DNA of 64,000 nt from Candidatus Helarchaeota archaeon. Lineage in GTDB: Archaea; Asgardarchaeota; Lokiarchaeia; Helarchaeales; RDOG01. The number at the start of each line of letters is the position of its first letter. Within the stretch, counting starts at the first letter, position 1. Both the position numbers and the translations under genes were made by a program. The stretch is taken from the NCBI GenBank assembly GCA_019058315.1, contig JAHPZH010000002.1:434001-498000 (forward strand). The letters are read 5' to 3'. The notes beneath the pieces are model-generated. The model ran no database searches, was not told where the DNA came from, and saw nothing but the letters and a program-made list of their open reading frames with translations. Positions 9,384-18,682 of this stretch are shown here, piece by piece.

Positions 9384-10745
9384 TCAATTCAGTAGTAATA
9401 AGACTAAATCACTAACATTCGTTCCAGTAGGTCCAGTAAATATAAGGTTATGCCCTAATTCTTTGAAAAATGTATATGAATCGTTATTGTTAAGATAATT
9501 TTCAACTTTCAGTCCCAAATTTTTTGCTACAGAGTAACTGTTATTGTCAATAATAGCACCAGCCGCATCACTATTCCCATCTATTCCATCTGTTCCAATG
9601 GCTAACATAACAGCATGTTTAAAATTTTCCAATTTTTTCGTTGCACCCAAAATTAACTCTTGACATCTACCGCCTTTACCAAGCCCCTTTATTTGAACAG
9701 TTGTTTCACCCCCCGCAATAAATAGGAGCGGTTTTCCGAATTTTGGAATTTTAACATAGATTTCATTAGCCAAATCGATTAATTTTTTACCCATCTCTCT
9801 TGCTTCTCCTTCAACGAATTTAGAAAAAAGAAATGGAGTGATATCTCGTTTATTTGCGAAGTTAAAAACTGCTTTACATGCGGTTTTTAAACTTCCCACG
9901 ACAAAATTTTCTGTTTTAGAAAAACAAGGGTCATTTTTTTTGGGATTTTCTGGAATTACACCCTCTAAGCCTTTTTTAAAATGCTTTCTAATTGAGGGAG
10001 GAGTCTCTTCAAATATTCTATATTTCTCTAAAATTTCTATAGCATTCTGATAGGTACTTTGATCCGGGTATGTAGGACCAGAGGCTATGAATTCTGGAGG
10101 GTATTTTCCGACATCTGAAATTAAAAAGGAAATTATTTTTGCAGGATATAATTGTTTTACTAAATTGCCTCCTTTAAATTTGTCAATATGTTTCCTGACA
10201 ATATTTATCTCTTTAATATCTGCCCCAGAATTTAAAAGTATTTTTGTTAAATCTTGAATATCATCTAAATTAATCCCTTCATAGGGAAAAGTAAGTAAAG
10301 CACTTCCACCTCCACTTATTAATATAAAAATTAAGCTATTTTTTTTAGGAATTATTTTTATTAAATCTAGCAGATGATTTGCTGCTTGAATATTTGTTTT
10401 ACCTGGTATAGGATGCTCTGCCTCTAGAATTTTTATTTTTTCGACATTAATAGTTCGTTTTATATTCCTTGGTACAATTACGATCCCATCTGTAATATTA
10501 CTAGAACCCAAAGTTTTTTCAATTTGTTCAGCCATACCTCCACTTGCTTTACCAAATCCAAGTATGTATATATTGTTATAATCGTCAAATTTTGGAATCT
10601 TGTCAAAAATAAATGATTTTGTTAGTAAATTTGAAATTTCAATTGACTGAAAAGCAATTTCTAATATATTTAACATTATCTTACGCATTTCTCTAATTTT
10701 AGGATTCTGTACTTCCAATAAATTTTCTCTATTTTTTATCGACAT
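9384..10745 (-). CDS. gck: glycerate 2-kinase (MOFRL/DUF4147 family)
   Basis: This 453-residue protein fits the archaeal and eukaryotic class II glycerate kinase. The N-terminal DUF4147 domain includes YILGFGKASGGMAEQIE near 60 and LISGGGSALL near 143. The C-terminal MOFRL domain includes FIAGGETTVQIKGLGKGGRCQE and AIGTDGIDGNSDAAGAIID. It phosphorylates D-glycerate to 2-phosphoglycerate and so feeds lower glycolysis. The gene faces away from a winged-helix-like gene across a region with strong inverted repeats. Confidence 0.9.
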   Translation of the reverse strand: MSIKNRENLLEVQNPKIREMRKIMLNILEIAFQSIEISNLLTKSFIFDKIPKFDDYNNIYILGFGKASGGMAEQIEKTLGSSNITDGIVIVPRNIKRTINVEKIKILEAEHPIPGKTNIQAANHLLDLIKIIPKKNSLIFILISGGGSALLTFPYEGINLDDIQDLTKILLNSGADIKEINIVRKHIDKFKGGNLVKQLYPAKIISFLISDVGKYPPEFIASGPTYPDQSTYQNAIEILEKYRIFEETPPSIRKHFKKGLEGVIPENPKKNDPCFSKTENFVVGSLKTACKAVFNFANKRDITPFLFSKFVEGEAREMGKKLIDLANEIYVKIPKFGKPLLFIAGGETTVQIKGLGKGGRCQELILGATKKLENFKHAVMLAIGTDGIDGNSDAAGAIIDNNSYSVAKNLGLKVENYLNNNDSYTFFKELGHNLIFTGPTGTNVSDLVLLLLN

Positions 10746-10808
10746 TTAATAAATATTATTTCTTCAAATGTATTTATTTTTCTACTAATTGAAATCTTGT
10801 TTCTGTTA

Positions 10809-10860
10809 TTCCCTATAAAAGGGAAAAAATTTTGTTAATATATTTTGATATGTTAACAAA
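10809..10860. promoter_or_regulatory. inverted repeats between divergent gck and 116-aa gene
   Basis: TTCCCT-N5-AGGGAA forms a perfect six-base inverted repeat (10809-10825) whose centre is TATA-like. A 30-base element follows at 10831-10860: TTTGTTAATATAT, spacer TTTG, then ATATGTTAACAAA, giving 13-base arms with one mismatch. A TATA-like TTTTATATA follows at about 10865-10873, in position for the rightward gene. This looks like a dimeric regulator site in a divergent promoter region, by inference. Confidence 0.45.
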
Positions 10861-10966
10861 TCATGTTTTATATACCTATTCCGAAGGCTTTTTTTGATTC
10901 AATTTTAGTAAGTATATTAATCTAAATTTAGTGATTAAGCTTAAAAATTCATTTTAAGGTTATTTT

Positions 10967-11317
10967 ATGGATATTACAAGCTATTCTCCACAAAAAAGGG
11001 ACTATGTCCAAAAAATTATTGAAGAAGAACTCTATGATTATGTAACCGATGTTAATAGAAGATGGAATAGCAATATTTTTCCAAGTTCTTCTTTAGCCAA
11101 AGCCCTCTTAAAGAATCTACATGAAGGTCGGAATAAATATCGTAAATATCATACGTTGGTAAAAAAAGTCTTAAATAAATGGGCTACTTTAGGCTTCTGT
11201 AAATTAATTAGTATGACATCTCTTCCTTCTGGGAAAAAGACTAAATTCATTTACCAATTCGAATTTGATAAAATGAAAAAATTTCAAGTTATTAAACTAT
11301 TACCTTTAACAATTTAA
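10967..11317 (+). CDS. putative winged-helix DNA-binding protein
   Basis: This 116-residue basic protein has a pattern suggestive of a winged helix: helices around SSSLAKALLKNL and YHTLVKKVLNKWATLG, then a beta-hairpin CKLISM...KTKFIYQFEF. It is not assigned to a named family. It is transcribed away from gck across the inverted repeats at 10809-10860, so autoregulation or control of gck is conceivable. The evidence for DNA binding is fold-like pattern only. Confidence 0.55.
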   Translation: MDITSYSPQKRDYVQKIIEEELYDYVTDVNRRWNSNIFPSSSLAKALLKNLHEGRNKYRKYHTLVKKVLNKWATLGFCKLISMTSLPSGKKTKFIYQFEFDKMKKFQVIKLLPLTI

Positions 11318-11371
11318 ATTTAGAATTTATATTATCTGTAATTAAGAATCTATTTTTCTAAAAATTTGATT

Positions 11372-11719
11372 TTATTTGACTGGATATTGAGTCATTTCCA
11401 CCCATGGATGACCTAAAACAAGTATTATTCCATTCTCTCGAAATTTTTCAGGAAAATCATTTTCAGGCATTATGTAAATATAAAATGAATGCGGATCTAC
11501 TTTATTAGGGATTGAAAATTCAACTGGAATTTCATGTGGTGAATTATCAATACAATAAGATGTTGGAATAACATCTATTCTTTCTTTTAAAAATTTTTCA
11601 TCAATATAATTTCCGCTTAAACTAGGATCAATAAGGATTTTGATATTATTAACTTCATAATTTTTGTCCCATAGCAAAAATACTATATTTATAATTTCTG
11701 TATTCAAAAAAACCACCAA
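11372..11719 (-). CDS. hypothetical protein
   Basis: This is a 115-residue protein with beta-strand character (VDPHSFYIYIMPENDFP, IILVLGHPWVEM) and no recognised domain or membrane segment. It is convergent with the winged-helix-like gene and divergent from the hdr operon. Function is unknown. Confidence 0.5.
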   Translation of the reverse strand: MVVFLNTEIINIVFLLWDKNYEVNNIKILIDPSLSGNYIDEKFLKERIDVIPTSYCIDNSPHEIPVEFSIPNKVDPHSFYIYIMPENDFPEKFRENGIILVLGHPWVEMTQYPVK

Positions 11720-11808
11720 TTAATAATGAGAAGTGAAATCTATAAATCTTCATTTTGTTAATGTTTTAGATATAAAATCAAATTCTTATATAATTAGAGG
11801 ATTTTTAA

Positions 11809-12375
11809 ATGTCAAAATCCAACGAAATTTCTTCTGATTGGTCTTCTAAATTAAAAAATGTTTTAGAAGAATCGAATTTATTATCAAAGTTTGAAAAATG
11901 TATCACTTGTGGTAAGTGTGTTGGCGATTGTCCCGCTTCTACAGTGTCATCTACTTATAATGTTCGTAAATTAATTCGTGATATGTTATATGGACGGTCA
12001 GATTTATTATTATCAAGTGAAGAGATTTGGGAATGCTTTTTATGCTACACTTGTGAAGTTTTATGTCCAGCTGGATTAAAAATACCCAATTTAATCCATC
12101 TTTTAAGAGAAAAAGCGTTAGAAGAAGGATATGGTTATGATTTGATTCAAGATATTAAACCAATGGGGGAGTATTTTTTAAAAACTGGAACTGTTTTTGA
12201 AAATGTTACAATTAAAAAAGTTAGGGAGAAATTAGGAATACCCAAAAAACGGATAATTACTGAGCAAGCACTCAAAAAATTAAATCAAATATGTGAATCA
12301 ACTGGCTTTATAAATACTATAAAGAATATAGATAAGAAAGTAAAGTCAACTAAAGCTAGAAAAACAAATTATTAG
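11809..12375 (+). CDS. hdrC: heterodisulfide reductase subunit C-like iron-sulfur protein
   Basis: This 188-residue protein has two CxxCxxCxxxCP motifs (C31/34/37/41 and C76/79/82/86), which bind two [4Fe-4S] clusters. It has the HdrC helix-rich layout. HdrC links the electron flow from HdrA to the catalytic HdrB. The gene opens an operon in which hdrB starts nine bases after its stop, followed by hdrA and a polyferredoxin. A lysine-rich tail after residue 140 extends beyond the core. The native acceptor disulfide in Asgard archaea is not established from sequence. Confidence 0.88.
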   Translation: MSKSNEISSDWSSKLKNVLEESNLLSKFEKCITCGKCVGDCPASTVSSTYNVRKLIRDMLYGRSDLLLSSEEIWECFLCYTCEVLCPAGLKIPNLIHLLREKALEEGYGYDLIQDIKPMGEYFLKTGTVFENVTIKKVREKLGIPKKRIITEQALKKLNQICESTGFINTIKNIDKKVKSTKARKTNY

Positions 12376-12384
12376 GTTTATGCT

Positions 12385-13299
12385 ATGATAAATTCTGAAA
12401 GATTCGAAAAAATTCCTAAAAATGGTCCATTTTTCCTATTTCGCAGTTGTATGGTGAATGAATTTTATCCTGCCATAGAAACCGCATTTAAAAGAATCCT
12501 TGATGTTTTAAATATTGAATATTATGAATCAGACGATCAAATTTGTTGTGGTGGTGTATTTTCTAATTTCGAGCCGGAGTTATCAACTGCAGCAATAGCG
12601 GCACAGAATTTTAGTGTAATAGAGAAATTTTCAGACCTAATTTTAGTGAATTGTAATGAATGTTTTTCTTCACTTCAAAAGGCAAAAGAATTTTTCGAAG
12701 ATCCAGAAAATAAATCAAAAGTCGATGAAATTTTCAAGAATTTAAATCTTTCATTTAAGAATTCTGTTGAAATTTTTCATGTCACCGAATTTATCTATAA
12801 AAATTTAGATGAAATTAAAAAAAACCTCAAATTAGATTTAAATAAAACTAAAATAGCAACATTTACAGGATGTCACTGGTTAAAGACTCATAAGGATATT
12901 GCTTTAGATAATCCTGAAAATCCAACTATCCTCGATGAAATAGTAGAACGTTTAGGGGGTATCGCGGCACAATATACAGAAAAAACTTTATGCTGTGGTA
13001 TGGGATATATCCAAAAAATAATTCATCCAAATTTATCTTTAGAAATCTCATTTAAAAAATTAAAAAGCATCGATTATGTAAAACCAGATCTTATACTGAC
13101 AATTTGTCCTAATTGTATGTCTGTTTTAGATGCTGCACAAATTCAAATTGAAATTGAAAAAGATATTGAATATCACATTCCTGTTATTCATTTAACACAA
13201 TTAATAGGCTTATGTATGGGTTTGGACCCGTTTAAAGAATTAGCATTGGATTTAAATCATATAGATATAAGTCCATTTTTAAAAAAATTAGATTTATAA
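12385..13299 (+). CDS. hdrB: heterodisulfide reductase subunit B-like protein (two CCG domains)
   Basis: This 304-residue protein contains both CCG (cysteine-rich) domains. The first has Cys in FRSCMVNE, the pair in ICCGGVFS and the closing CNEC. The second has FTGCHW, the pair in TLCCGMGY and the closing CPNC. Complete CCG motifs in methanogen HdrB ligate two non-cubane [4Fe-4S] clusters that reduce CoM-S-S-CoB. Conservation of all cysteines suggests a catalytically competent disulfide reductase, though the disulfide used here is unknown. It sits 18 bases upstream of hdrA. Confidence 0.9.
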   Translation: MINSERFEKIPKNGPFFLFRSCMVNEFYPAIETAFKRILDVLNIEYYESDDQICCGGVFSNFEPELSTAAIAAQNFSVIEKFSDLILVNCNECFSSLQKAKEFFEDPENKSKVDEIFKNLNLSFKNSVEIFHVTEFIYKNLDEIKKNLKLDLNKTKIATFTGCHWLKTHKDIALDNPENPTILDEIVERLGGIAAQYTEKTLCCGMGYIQKIIHPNLSLEISFKKLKSIDYVKPDLILTICPNCMSVLDAAQIQIEIEKDIEYHIPVIHLTQLIGLCMGLDPFKELALDLNHIDISPFLKKLDL

Positions 13300-13317
13300 T
13301 AAGTTAAGTGAAAAAGA

Positions 13318-15684
13318 ATGAAAATTGGAGTATTTATCTGCCATTGCGGAGCTAACATTGGTGGCGTAATAGACATTGAAAAAATCAAAGAAGTATTAAA
13401 AGATAAAAAGGATATTTATGTTTTTGACAATCCTTATTCTTGTAGCGAATCAGGACTCTTGGATTTACGAAAAGCTATCGAGGAACATAAGCTAGATCAT
13501 ATTGTAATTGCTGCTTGTTCACCAAAGATGCATGAAAATTTATTCCGAAATATGTTAAGCGAGGTAAATATTAATCCTTTTCTATTGGATATAGCTAATA
13601 TTCGTGAACAAGATTCATGGGTTCATAGATCTCAGCCAGAATTTGCGACTTTAAAAGCAATTGACTTAATAAAAATGGCAATTGAAAAAGTAAAAAAACT
13701 TGAAGCCTTGTCAAAAATAAAAATATCTGTTGAAAAGCAAGCATTAATTATTGGAGGGGGAATTGCTGGAATTAGTGCAGCTTTAAATCTTGCAAATCTA
13801 GGTATTAAAGTCTTTCTTGTCGAAAAAAGTCCCAGTATAGGTGGACATATGGCTATGTATGATAAAACATTTCCTACATTAGATTGCTCAATTTGTATTT
13901 TAGCTCCTTTAATGGTCGAGGCGTCTTTAAATCCGAATATTGAGATTTTGGATTATTCTGAAGTGGAGGAAGTTAAAGGTTATATTGGAAATTTTGAAAT
14001 TACTATATTAAAAAAACCTAGATTTGTAGATCCAACAAAATGCACCTCTGGATGTATAGAAGATTGTAGCAGTAATTGTCCAATTGATGTCCCTGACCGT
14101 TTTAATAAATTTGGTTCTCATAAAGCTATTTATATCCCATTTCCCCAAGCAGTGCCTTTAATGGCAACAATAGATCAAGCTTATTGTATCGGTTGTAAAA
14201 ATTGTGAAACATTTTGTAAAAGGGATGCAATTGATTTCACTCAAAAACCAGAAAAAATTAAAATTAAAGTCGGTACTATAATAGTTGCTTCTGGATTTGA
14301 GGTTTATGATGCTTCCCTTTCATCTGAATATGGATATTCTCAATATCCTAATGTGATCACCGGATTAGAAATGGAGCGAATTTTAACTCCCTTTGGACCT
14401 ACTCAAGGAAAATTAATTCGTCCCTCAGATGGAAAATCTATTAAAAAAGTGGCATTTATTCAATGCGTTGGTAGTAGGGATGAGACTATTGGTCGACCTT
14501 ATTGCTCAAGAGTATGTTGTATGTATTCAATAAAGCAAGCTATTCAGATTAAGGAAAAAATCCAGGATGCAGAAATCTATATTCTTTATGTAGATATAAG
14601 AAGTCAAGGGAAAGGCTATGAAGAATTTTACAAACGATCGTTAGAGGAAAATATACGGTACATAAAAGGTAGACCTAGTAAGGTGGTAGAAGATCCGATT
14701 ACAAAGAACTTGATTATAAAAACCGAAGACGCTTTAATGGGTAGACAAGTTGAAATAGATGTGGATTTAGTAGTTCTTGCAGTTGGTATGGGGCCTTCTA
14801 ATAATGCTGATAAACTTACTAAAATTTTAAATATATCTACTACCGAAGATGGTTTTTTTCAAGAAAGCCATTTAAAATTACGTTCTGAAGAATCTATATT
14901 TCCTGGAATTTTCTTAGCAGGAACTGCACAATCTCCAAAAGATATCCAAGACACTATAGCTCATGCAAATGCAGCTGCATTAAAAGCAGCATCCATAATT
15001 CAAAAAGGAGAGATAATGATAGACCCAATTGCACCAAGAATTGATTATGAAAAGTGTACAAATTGTAAATTATGCGTTTGGGTATGTGATTCAAAAGCTA
15101 TTGAGTTTAAAGATGATAAAATAAAAATAAATGAAGCAGGATGTATTGGATGCGGTGCTTGTGCCGCATCTTGTCCTGAAGGAGCATTATCAATCCCTAA
15201 TTTTACGGAACAGCAAATTTTAGCACAAATTAGAGCTCTAGAAAAAACAGACTATCCCTATATAATTGGATTTCTATGTAATTGGTGTGCGTATGGTGCT
15301 GCAGATTTAGCAGGCACTAGTAAAATTGAATATCCTACAAATGTTAGACCAATTCGAGTTATGTGTGCAGGAAATGTCAGTCCTTCTTATGTAATTGAAG
15401 CCTTTTTAAATGGTGCCGATGGAGTTTTAATTGCAGGTTGTTATGAACACGATTGTCATTATCGCACAGGTTTTTCTAAAGCATTACAAAGAACCAAAAT
15501 TTTAAAAGATATTTTAGAACAGATGGGAATTAATAGTAAAAGATTACGTATAGAAAGTGCCTCGGCTTCAGAAGGTATCAAATTTAAGGAAATTATTGAA
15601 AATTTCGTTAATGAATTAGAAAAATTAGGTCCATTAGGGTCCGAACTAATTAAAATTGATATTGAAAGGGACACTAAAAAATGA
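13318..15684 (+). CDS. hdrA: HdrA fused to a C-terminal MvhD-like domain
   Basis: This 788-residue flavin and iron-sulfur protein is the electron-bifurcating core subunit. An N-terminal Cys-containing domain (CHCGANIGG) precedes the FAD-binding fold (LIIGGGIAGISAALNLA, about 141-158, then SIGGHMAMYDK). Further cysteine motifs follow (CIGCKNCETFCK; CVGSRD; CSRVCCMYS). Two ferredoxin motifs lie near 581-622 (CTNCKLCVWVCD and CIGCGACAASCP). From about 655 the protein continues as an MvhD/FlpD-like domain (IGFLCNWCAYGAADLAG; AGCYEHDCHYRTG), which normally is a separate hydrogenase-linking subunit. All positions that can be selenocysteine in relatives are Cys codons here. Confidence 0.92.
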   Translation: MKIGVFICHCGANIGGVIDIEKIKEVLKDKKDIYVFDNPYSCSESGLLDLRKAIEEHKLDHIVIAACSPKMHENLFRNMLSEVNINPFLLDIANIREQDSWVHRSQPEFATLKAIDLIKMAIEKVKKLEALSKIKISVEKQALIIGGGIAGISAALNLANLGIKVFLVEKSPSIGGHMAMYDKTFPTLDCSICILAPLMVEASLNPNIEILDYSEVEEVKGYIGNFEITILKKPRFVDPTKCTSGCIEDCSSNCPIDVPDRFNKFGSHKAIYIPFPQAVPLMATIDQAYCIGCKNCETFCKRDAIDFTQKPEKIKIKVGTIIVASGFEVYDASLSSEYGYSQYPNVITGLEMERILTPFGPTQGKLIRPSDGKSIKKVAFIQCVGSRDETIGRPYCSRVCCMYSIKQAIQIKEKIQDAEIYILYVDIRSQGKGYEEFYKRSLEENIRYIKGRPSKVVEDPITKNLIIKTEDALMGRQVEIDVDLVVLAVGMGPSNNADKLTKILNISTTEDGFFQESHLKLRSEESIFPGIFLAGTAQSPKDIQDTIAHANAAALKAASIIQKGEIMIDPIAPRIDYEKCTNCKLCVWVCDSKAIEFKDDKIKINEAGCIGCGACAASCPEGALSIPNFTEQQILAQIRALEKTDYPYIIGFLCNWCAYGAADLAGTSKIEYPTNVRPIRVMCAGNVSPSYVIEAFLNGADGVLIAGCYEHDCHYRTGFSKALQRTKILKDILEQMGINSKRLRIESASASEGIKFKEIIENFVNELEKLGPLGSELIKIDIERDTKK

Positions 15685-15699
15685 TTGGAGGAAGTCTAA

Positions 15700-17001
15700 A
15701 TGAGCGAAATTACTGTTGAACTAGACATTCCTGATGAAAATAAACAAATTTTAAGATGGAAAGCAGAGGAATCTGAAAAAATCCTAATTTTTGATAATGA
15801 AAAATGTGTTGGATGCGGTATATGCCCAATTATTTGTCCCACAGAAGCTATTGAATTAATGCCAATTCCTGAAATCGCAACAGGAAACCTTGAAGCGCCT
15901 TACTGCGTTTTTGACCACGAAAAATGTATATACTGTGGTTTATGCGCAGCTCTTTGTCCAGTTAATGCAATTCAGTTCACTTTTAATAATACATCAGTTC
16001 TAGACATGTTAGATCGCTTAAAATTGGATAAAAAAATAGAGTTTGAAGAAAAAAAATGCTTACCATGTAAACTTTGTGAGCTATTATGTCCGCGTGATGC
16101 TATTGAAATTGATTTAAAAGTTCCTAAAAAGGAAGAATTGGTGATTTATCCAGGAGAACCTCCAAAAGTGGAGGGTAAAATAGAAATTAATGAAAAAAAT
16201 TGTATTTATTGCATGAACTGTGTTCTTCTTTGTGATGCCATCGAGATAGACGAAGTAGAACCTACTGCTGAATACCCAAAACCTGGAAAGAACCTACGTG
16301 TTAATTTGGATAAATGTGATTTTTGCGGACTTTGTGCACATGAAAAAGTCTGTCCAGTTGATGTTTTTAAAATTGAATGTTTTTCAGATGTTAATAGAAA
16401 AATTTTAGAGCCCGAATTAAAGGCAGAAGTGAAAATTAATGAAAAGGAATGTATTTCTTGTGGTTGGTGCCAAATACATTGCCCTACCGAAGCAATTAAA
16501 GTTCAAAAAGCTATTGAAGGAAAATTAGAGCTTACAAATATGGAAAAATGTGATCCTGTAGGATGTGTTGCATGTTATCAAATTTGTCCTACTAGAGCAC
16601 TTTATTCTCCTAAATCTTCAAAAGAAAAAATTATTCATAAAGAAGAATATTGCATATATTGCGGAGCATGTGAGCTCTCATGTCCTGAAAAGTTAATAAA
16701 AGTAGAACGAGAAAATATTAAATATACTGGAGATGAAACTGGACCTTGGACTTCTTCTTGGTTGAAGGCAATAGAACAAATTTCAGGAAAGCAATTTCCA
16801 GCCGTCTCAATTCGGGAAATTCCAATCACTATTGAAGAAATAAAAATTAAAATATCAAAAGTAAAAGAAATTCCTCCCTTAAAACCAGAAATTGAAAACA
16901 GAGTCAAACATAAATTATCAAAAATTAATGAAAAATTAAAAACGATTAAAACTCGGTTTTGGGTTGAAGGTCGAACAAAAAAAAGATTAGAGATTAAATA
17001 A
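15700..17001 (+). CDS. polyferredoxin with eight [4Fe-4S] motifs
   Basis: This 433-residue protein is a chain of eight ferredoxin motifs: CVGCGICPIICP, CIYCGLCAALCP, CLPCKLCELLCP, CIYCMNCVLLCD, CDFCGLCAHEKVCP, CISCGWCQIHCP, CDPVGCVACYQICP and CIYCGACELSCP. Two of these have slightly irregular spacing. It resembles MvhB/FwdF-type polyferredoxins that act as an electron wire. The last 90 residues are basic and Cys-free. A GGAGG Shine-Dalgarno (15687-15691) overlaps the space after the hdrA stop, so it is translationally linked with hdrA. The likely role is electron transfer to or from the Hdr complex. Confidence 0.9.
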   Translation: MSEITVELDIPDENKQILRWKAEESEKILIFDNEKCVGCGICPIICPTEAIELMPIPEIATGNLEAPYCVFDHEKCIYCGLCAALCPVNAIQFTFNNTSVLDMLDRLKLDKKIEFEEKKCLPCKLCELLCPRDAIEIDLKVPKKEELVIYPGEPPKVEGKIEINEKNCIYCMNCVLLCDAIEIDEVEPTAEYPKPGKNLRVNLDKCDFCGLCAHEKVCPVDVFKIECFSDVNRKILEPELKAEVKINEKECISCGWCQIHCPTEAIKVQKAIEGKLELTNMEKCDPVGCVACYQICPTRALYSPKSSKEKIIHKEEYCIYCGACELSCPEKLIKVERENIKYTGDETGPWTSSWLKAIEQISGKQFPAVSIREIPITIEEIKIKISKVKEIPPLKPEIENRVKHKLSKINEKLKTIKTRFWVEGRTKKRLEIK

Positions 17002-17008
17002 GAAGGCG

Positions 17009-17551
17009 ATTAATACGGAAGAAGATTTTTGTAGCACTAAATGCGACGGTCATTGTTGTTGGTCTTATGTAGTTTTGATTACATCTGAAGATGCTATTCG
17101 ACTTTCAAAAAATTTAGATGCTTCTCCACTTGAATATTTAACTTTTTACGAAGGAAAAGTTGAAAAAAGTGGGTATTATCCATTAGTAATTATTAATGGT
17201 TATGAATCAGTTCTTGGGATTAAATACTCAGAAGAATTAACGGAACAAAATAAATGGCCTTGCCATTTCTTTGATATGAAGACCGGATTATGTCAAGTTC
17301 ATAAATTTAAACCGATGGTATGTGCTACATATCCATTTTCAATGGATGGCGAAGGTAATCTCGGGCATTTAGAAAAAATATTATGTCCAGAAAAATGGGA
17401 AGCACAGAAGAAAGATTCAGTTAGAAGTGTAATTAGAAAATCATGGCAGGAAGTTGGAAAATATAAAGAAAAAGCAAAAATTTGGAATGATAAATATAAA
17501 GACAATGGATTTGACGAATTTTTGCGATTTATGGGTTTACATAACATATAA
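17009..17551 (+). CDS. YkgJ/UPF0153 family Cys-cluster protein, start uncertain
   Basis: The protein belongs to the YkgJ-like family of zinc/iron-chelating proteins (CxxxCxxCC type). The conserved N-terminal cluster CSTKCDGHCC is encoded at 17030-17059, upstream of the only standard start codon (TTG, 17075). The frame opens after a stop at 16988-16990 and has no ATG, GTG or TTG before the cluster, so ATT at 17009 or ACG at 17015 (after GAAGG at 17002-17006) is the likely start. Later motifs include CHFFDMKTGLCQVHKFKP and YPFS. It closes the hdr operon, seven bases after the polyferredoxin stop. Confidence 0.7.
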   Translation: MNTEEDFCSTKCDGHCCWSYVVLITSEDAIRLSKNLDASPLEYLTFYEGKVEKSGYYPLVIINGYESVLGIKYSEELTEQNKWPCHFFDMKTGLCQVHKFKPMVCATYPFSMDGEGNLGHLEKILCPEKWEAQKKDSVRSVIRKSWQEVGKYKEKAKIWNDKYKDNGFDEFLRFMGLHNI

Positions 17552-17578
17552 TTTTTCTAAATTACGAAATATCTAAAT

Positions 17579-18616
17579 TTAAGAAGGATGAAATTCCCCT
17601 ATAATATTTATTGAGTGACCACATTTACTGCATTGATTTTTTTCTTTAATATTCCACTTATCTATTGAAAAACCAATTCGTCCAATTGTTTTATTACCAC
17701 AATTTGGACAATAAGTATTTTCTCCTTCAATCCCACGTATATTACCGCAATATACATAATGAAGTCCTAAATCCATGGCAATTTTACGAGCTTTGATAAC
17801 AGTTTCTACAGGAGTTGGAGGAACATTTGAAAGTTGAAACATTGGATAAAAACGACTAAAATGCAACGGAGTATCTGGTCCCAATTCTTTAAGGACCCAA
17901 TCTGATAATTCGCGTATTTCATCGGGTGAATCGTTATATCCTGGAATAATTAAATTAGTGCATTCAATGAATACTCCATTTTCCTTCATATATTTTGTTG
18001 CGTCCAAAATTGGTTTAACCTTCGGAACACCACAAATCTCTTTATAAAACTTATCAGTTATTGCTTTAATATCAACATTTGCAGCATCAAGCACCGAAGC
18101 TAATGGTTCTAATGCTTTAAGTGTTATATATCCATTTGTCACTAAAACATTTAATAAACCTTCATCATGTGCTAATTTACCACAATCTAAAATAAATTCA
18201 TAAAAAGTTATAGGTTCATTATAGGTATATGCAATTGATTTACAATTGCTTTTCTTAGCTGCTTCTACTATTTCTTCTGCCGTGAATTCCCTAAGTTGCA
18301 TTCTTTCGGCATCTATCTGAGAAATATCGTAATTTTGGCAGTTCAAGCATGATAAAGTACAACCTGCACTAGAAATAGAGTATGCCCATGAACCTGGCCA
18401 AAAATGGAATAATGGTTTTTTTTCAATCGGATCAGGAGTAGCTGCTGATAATCCTCCATACACTAATGAAAACAATGTTCCTCCTATATTTTTACGTGCT
18501 CCACATTTTCCCATCTCATTAGGCTTTAGTACACAATAATTTGGGCATAAATAACAACGAATAACTTCATTTGCCCGTTTATCCCACATTAAAGCCTCTT
18601 TTTTCAAAATGACCAC
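17579..18616 (-). CDS. amrS: AmrS-family radical SAM enzyme (AmmeMemoRadiSam system)
   Basis: This 345-residue radical SAM protein has the CTLSCLNCQNYDIS motif, a CxxxCxxC [4Fe-4S] site at about 85-92. It has the family N-terminal cysteine pattern CYLCPNYCVL...CGARKN and a C-terminal zinc ribbon (CPNCGNK...CSKCGHS). The core YTYNEPITFYEF and GYNDSPDEI blocks match pyruvate formate-lyase activating enzyme-like AmrS proteins. These occur with AMMECR1 and MEMO proteins in many prokaryotes, but neither partner is in this window. It is the first of two tandem paralogs. Confidence 0.85.
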   Translation of the reverse strand: MVILKKEALMWDKRANEVIRCYLCPNYCVLKPNEMGKCGARKNIGGTLFSLVYGGLSAATPDPIEKKPLFHFWPGSWAYSISSAGCTLSCLNCQNYDISQIDAERMQLREFTAEEIVEAAKKSNCKSIAYTYNEPITFYEFILDCGKLAHDEGLLNVLVTNGYITLKALEPLASVLDAANVDIKAITDKFYKEICGVPKVKPILDATKYMKENGVFIECTNLIIPGYNDSPDEIRELSDWVLKELGPDTPLHFSRFYPMFQLSNVPPTPVETVIKARKIAMDLGLHYVYCGNIRGIEGENTYCPNCGNKTIGRIGFSIDKWNIKEKNQCSKCGHSINIIGEFHPS

Positions 18617-18682
18617 TCTCTATTATCATTAATTTAATAATATAGAATTTGAAGTAAAAAAACTGATTCTAATATTAAAAAA

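Noticed and set aside
13318..15684. Possible selenocysteine (in-frame UGA) in HdrA/MvhD
   Set aside because: All relevant positions are Cys codons and no in-frame UGA interrupts the gene.
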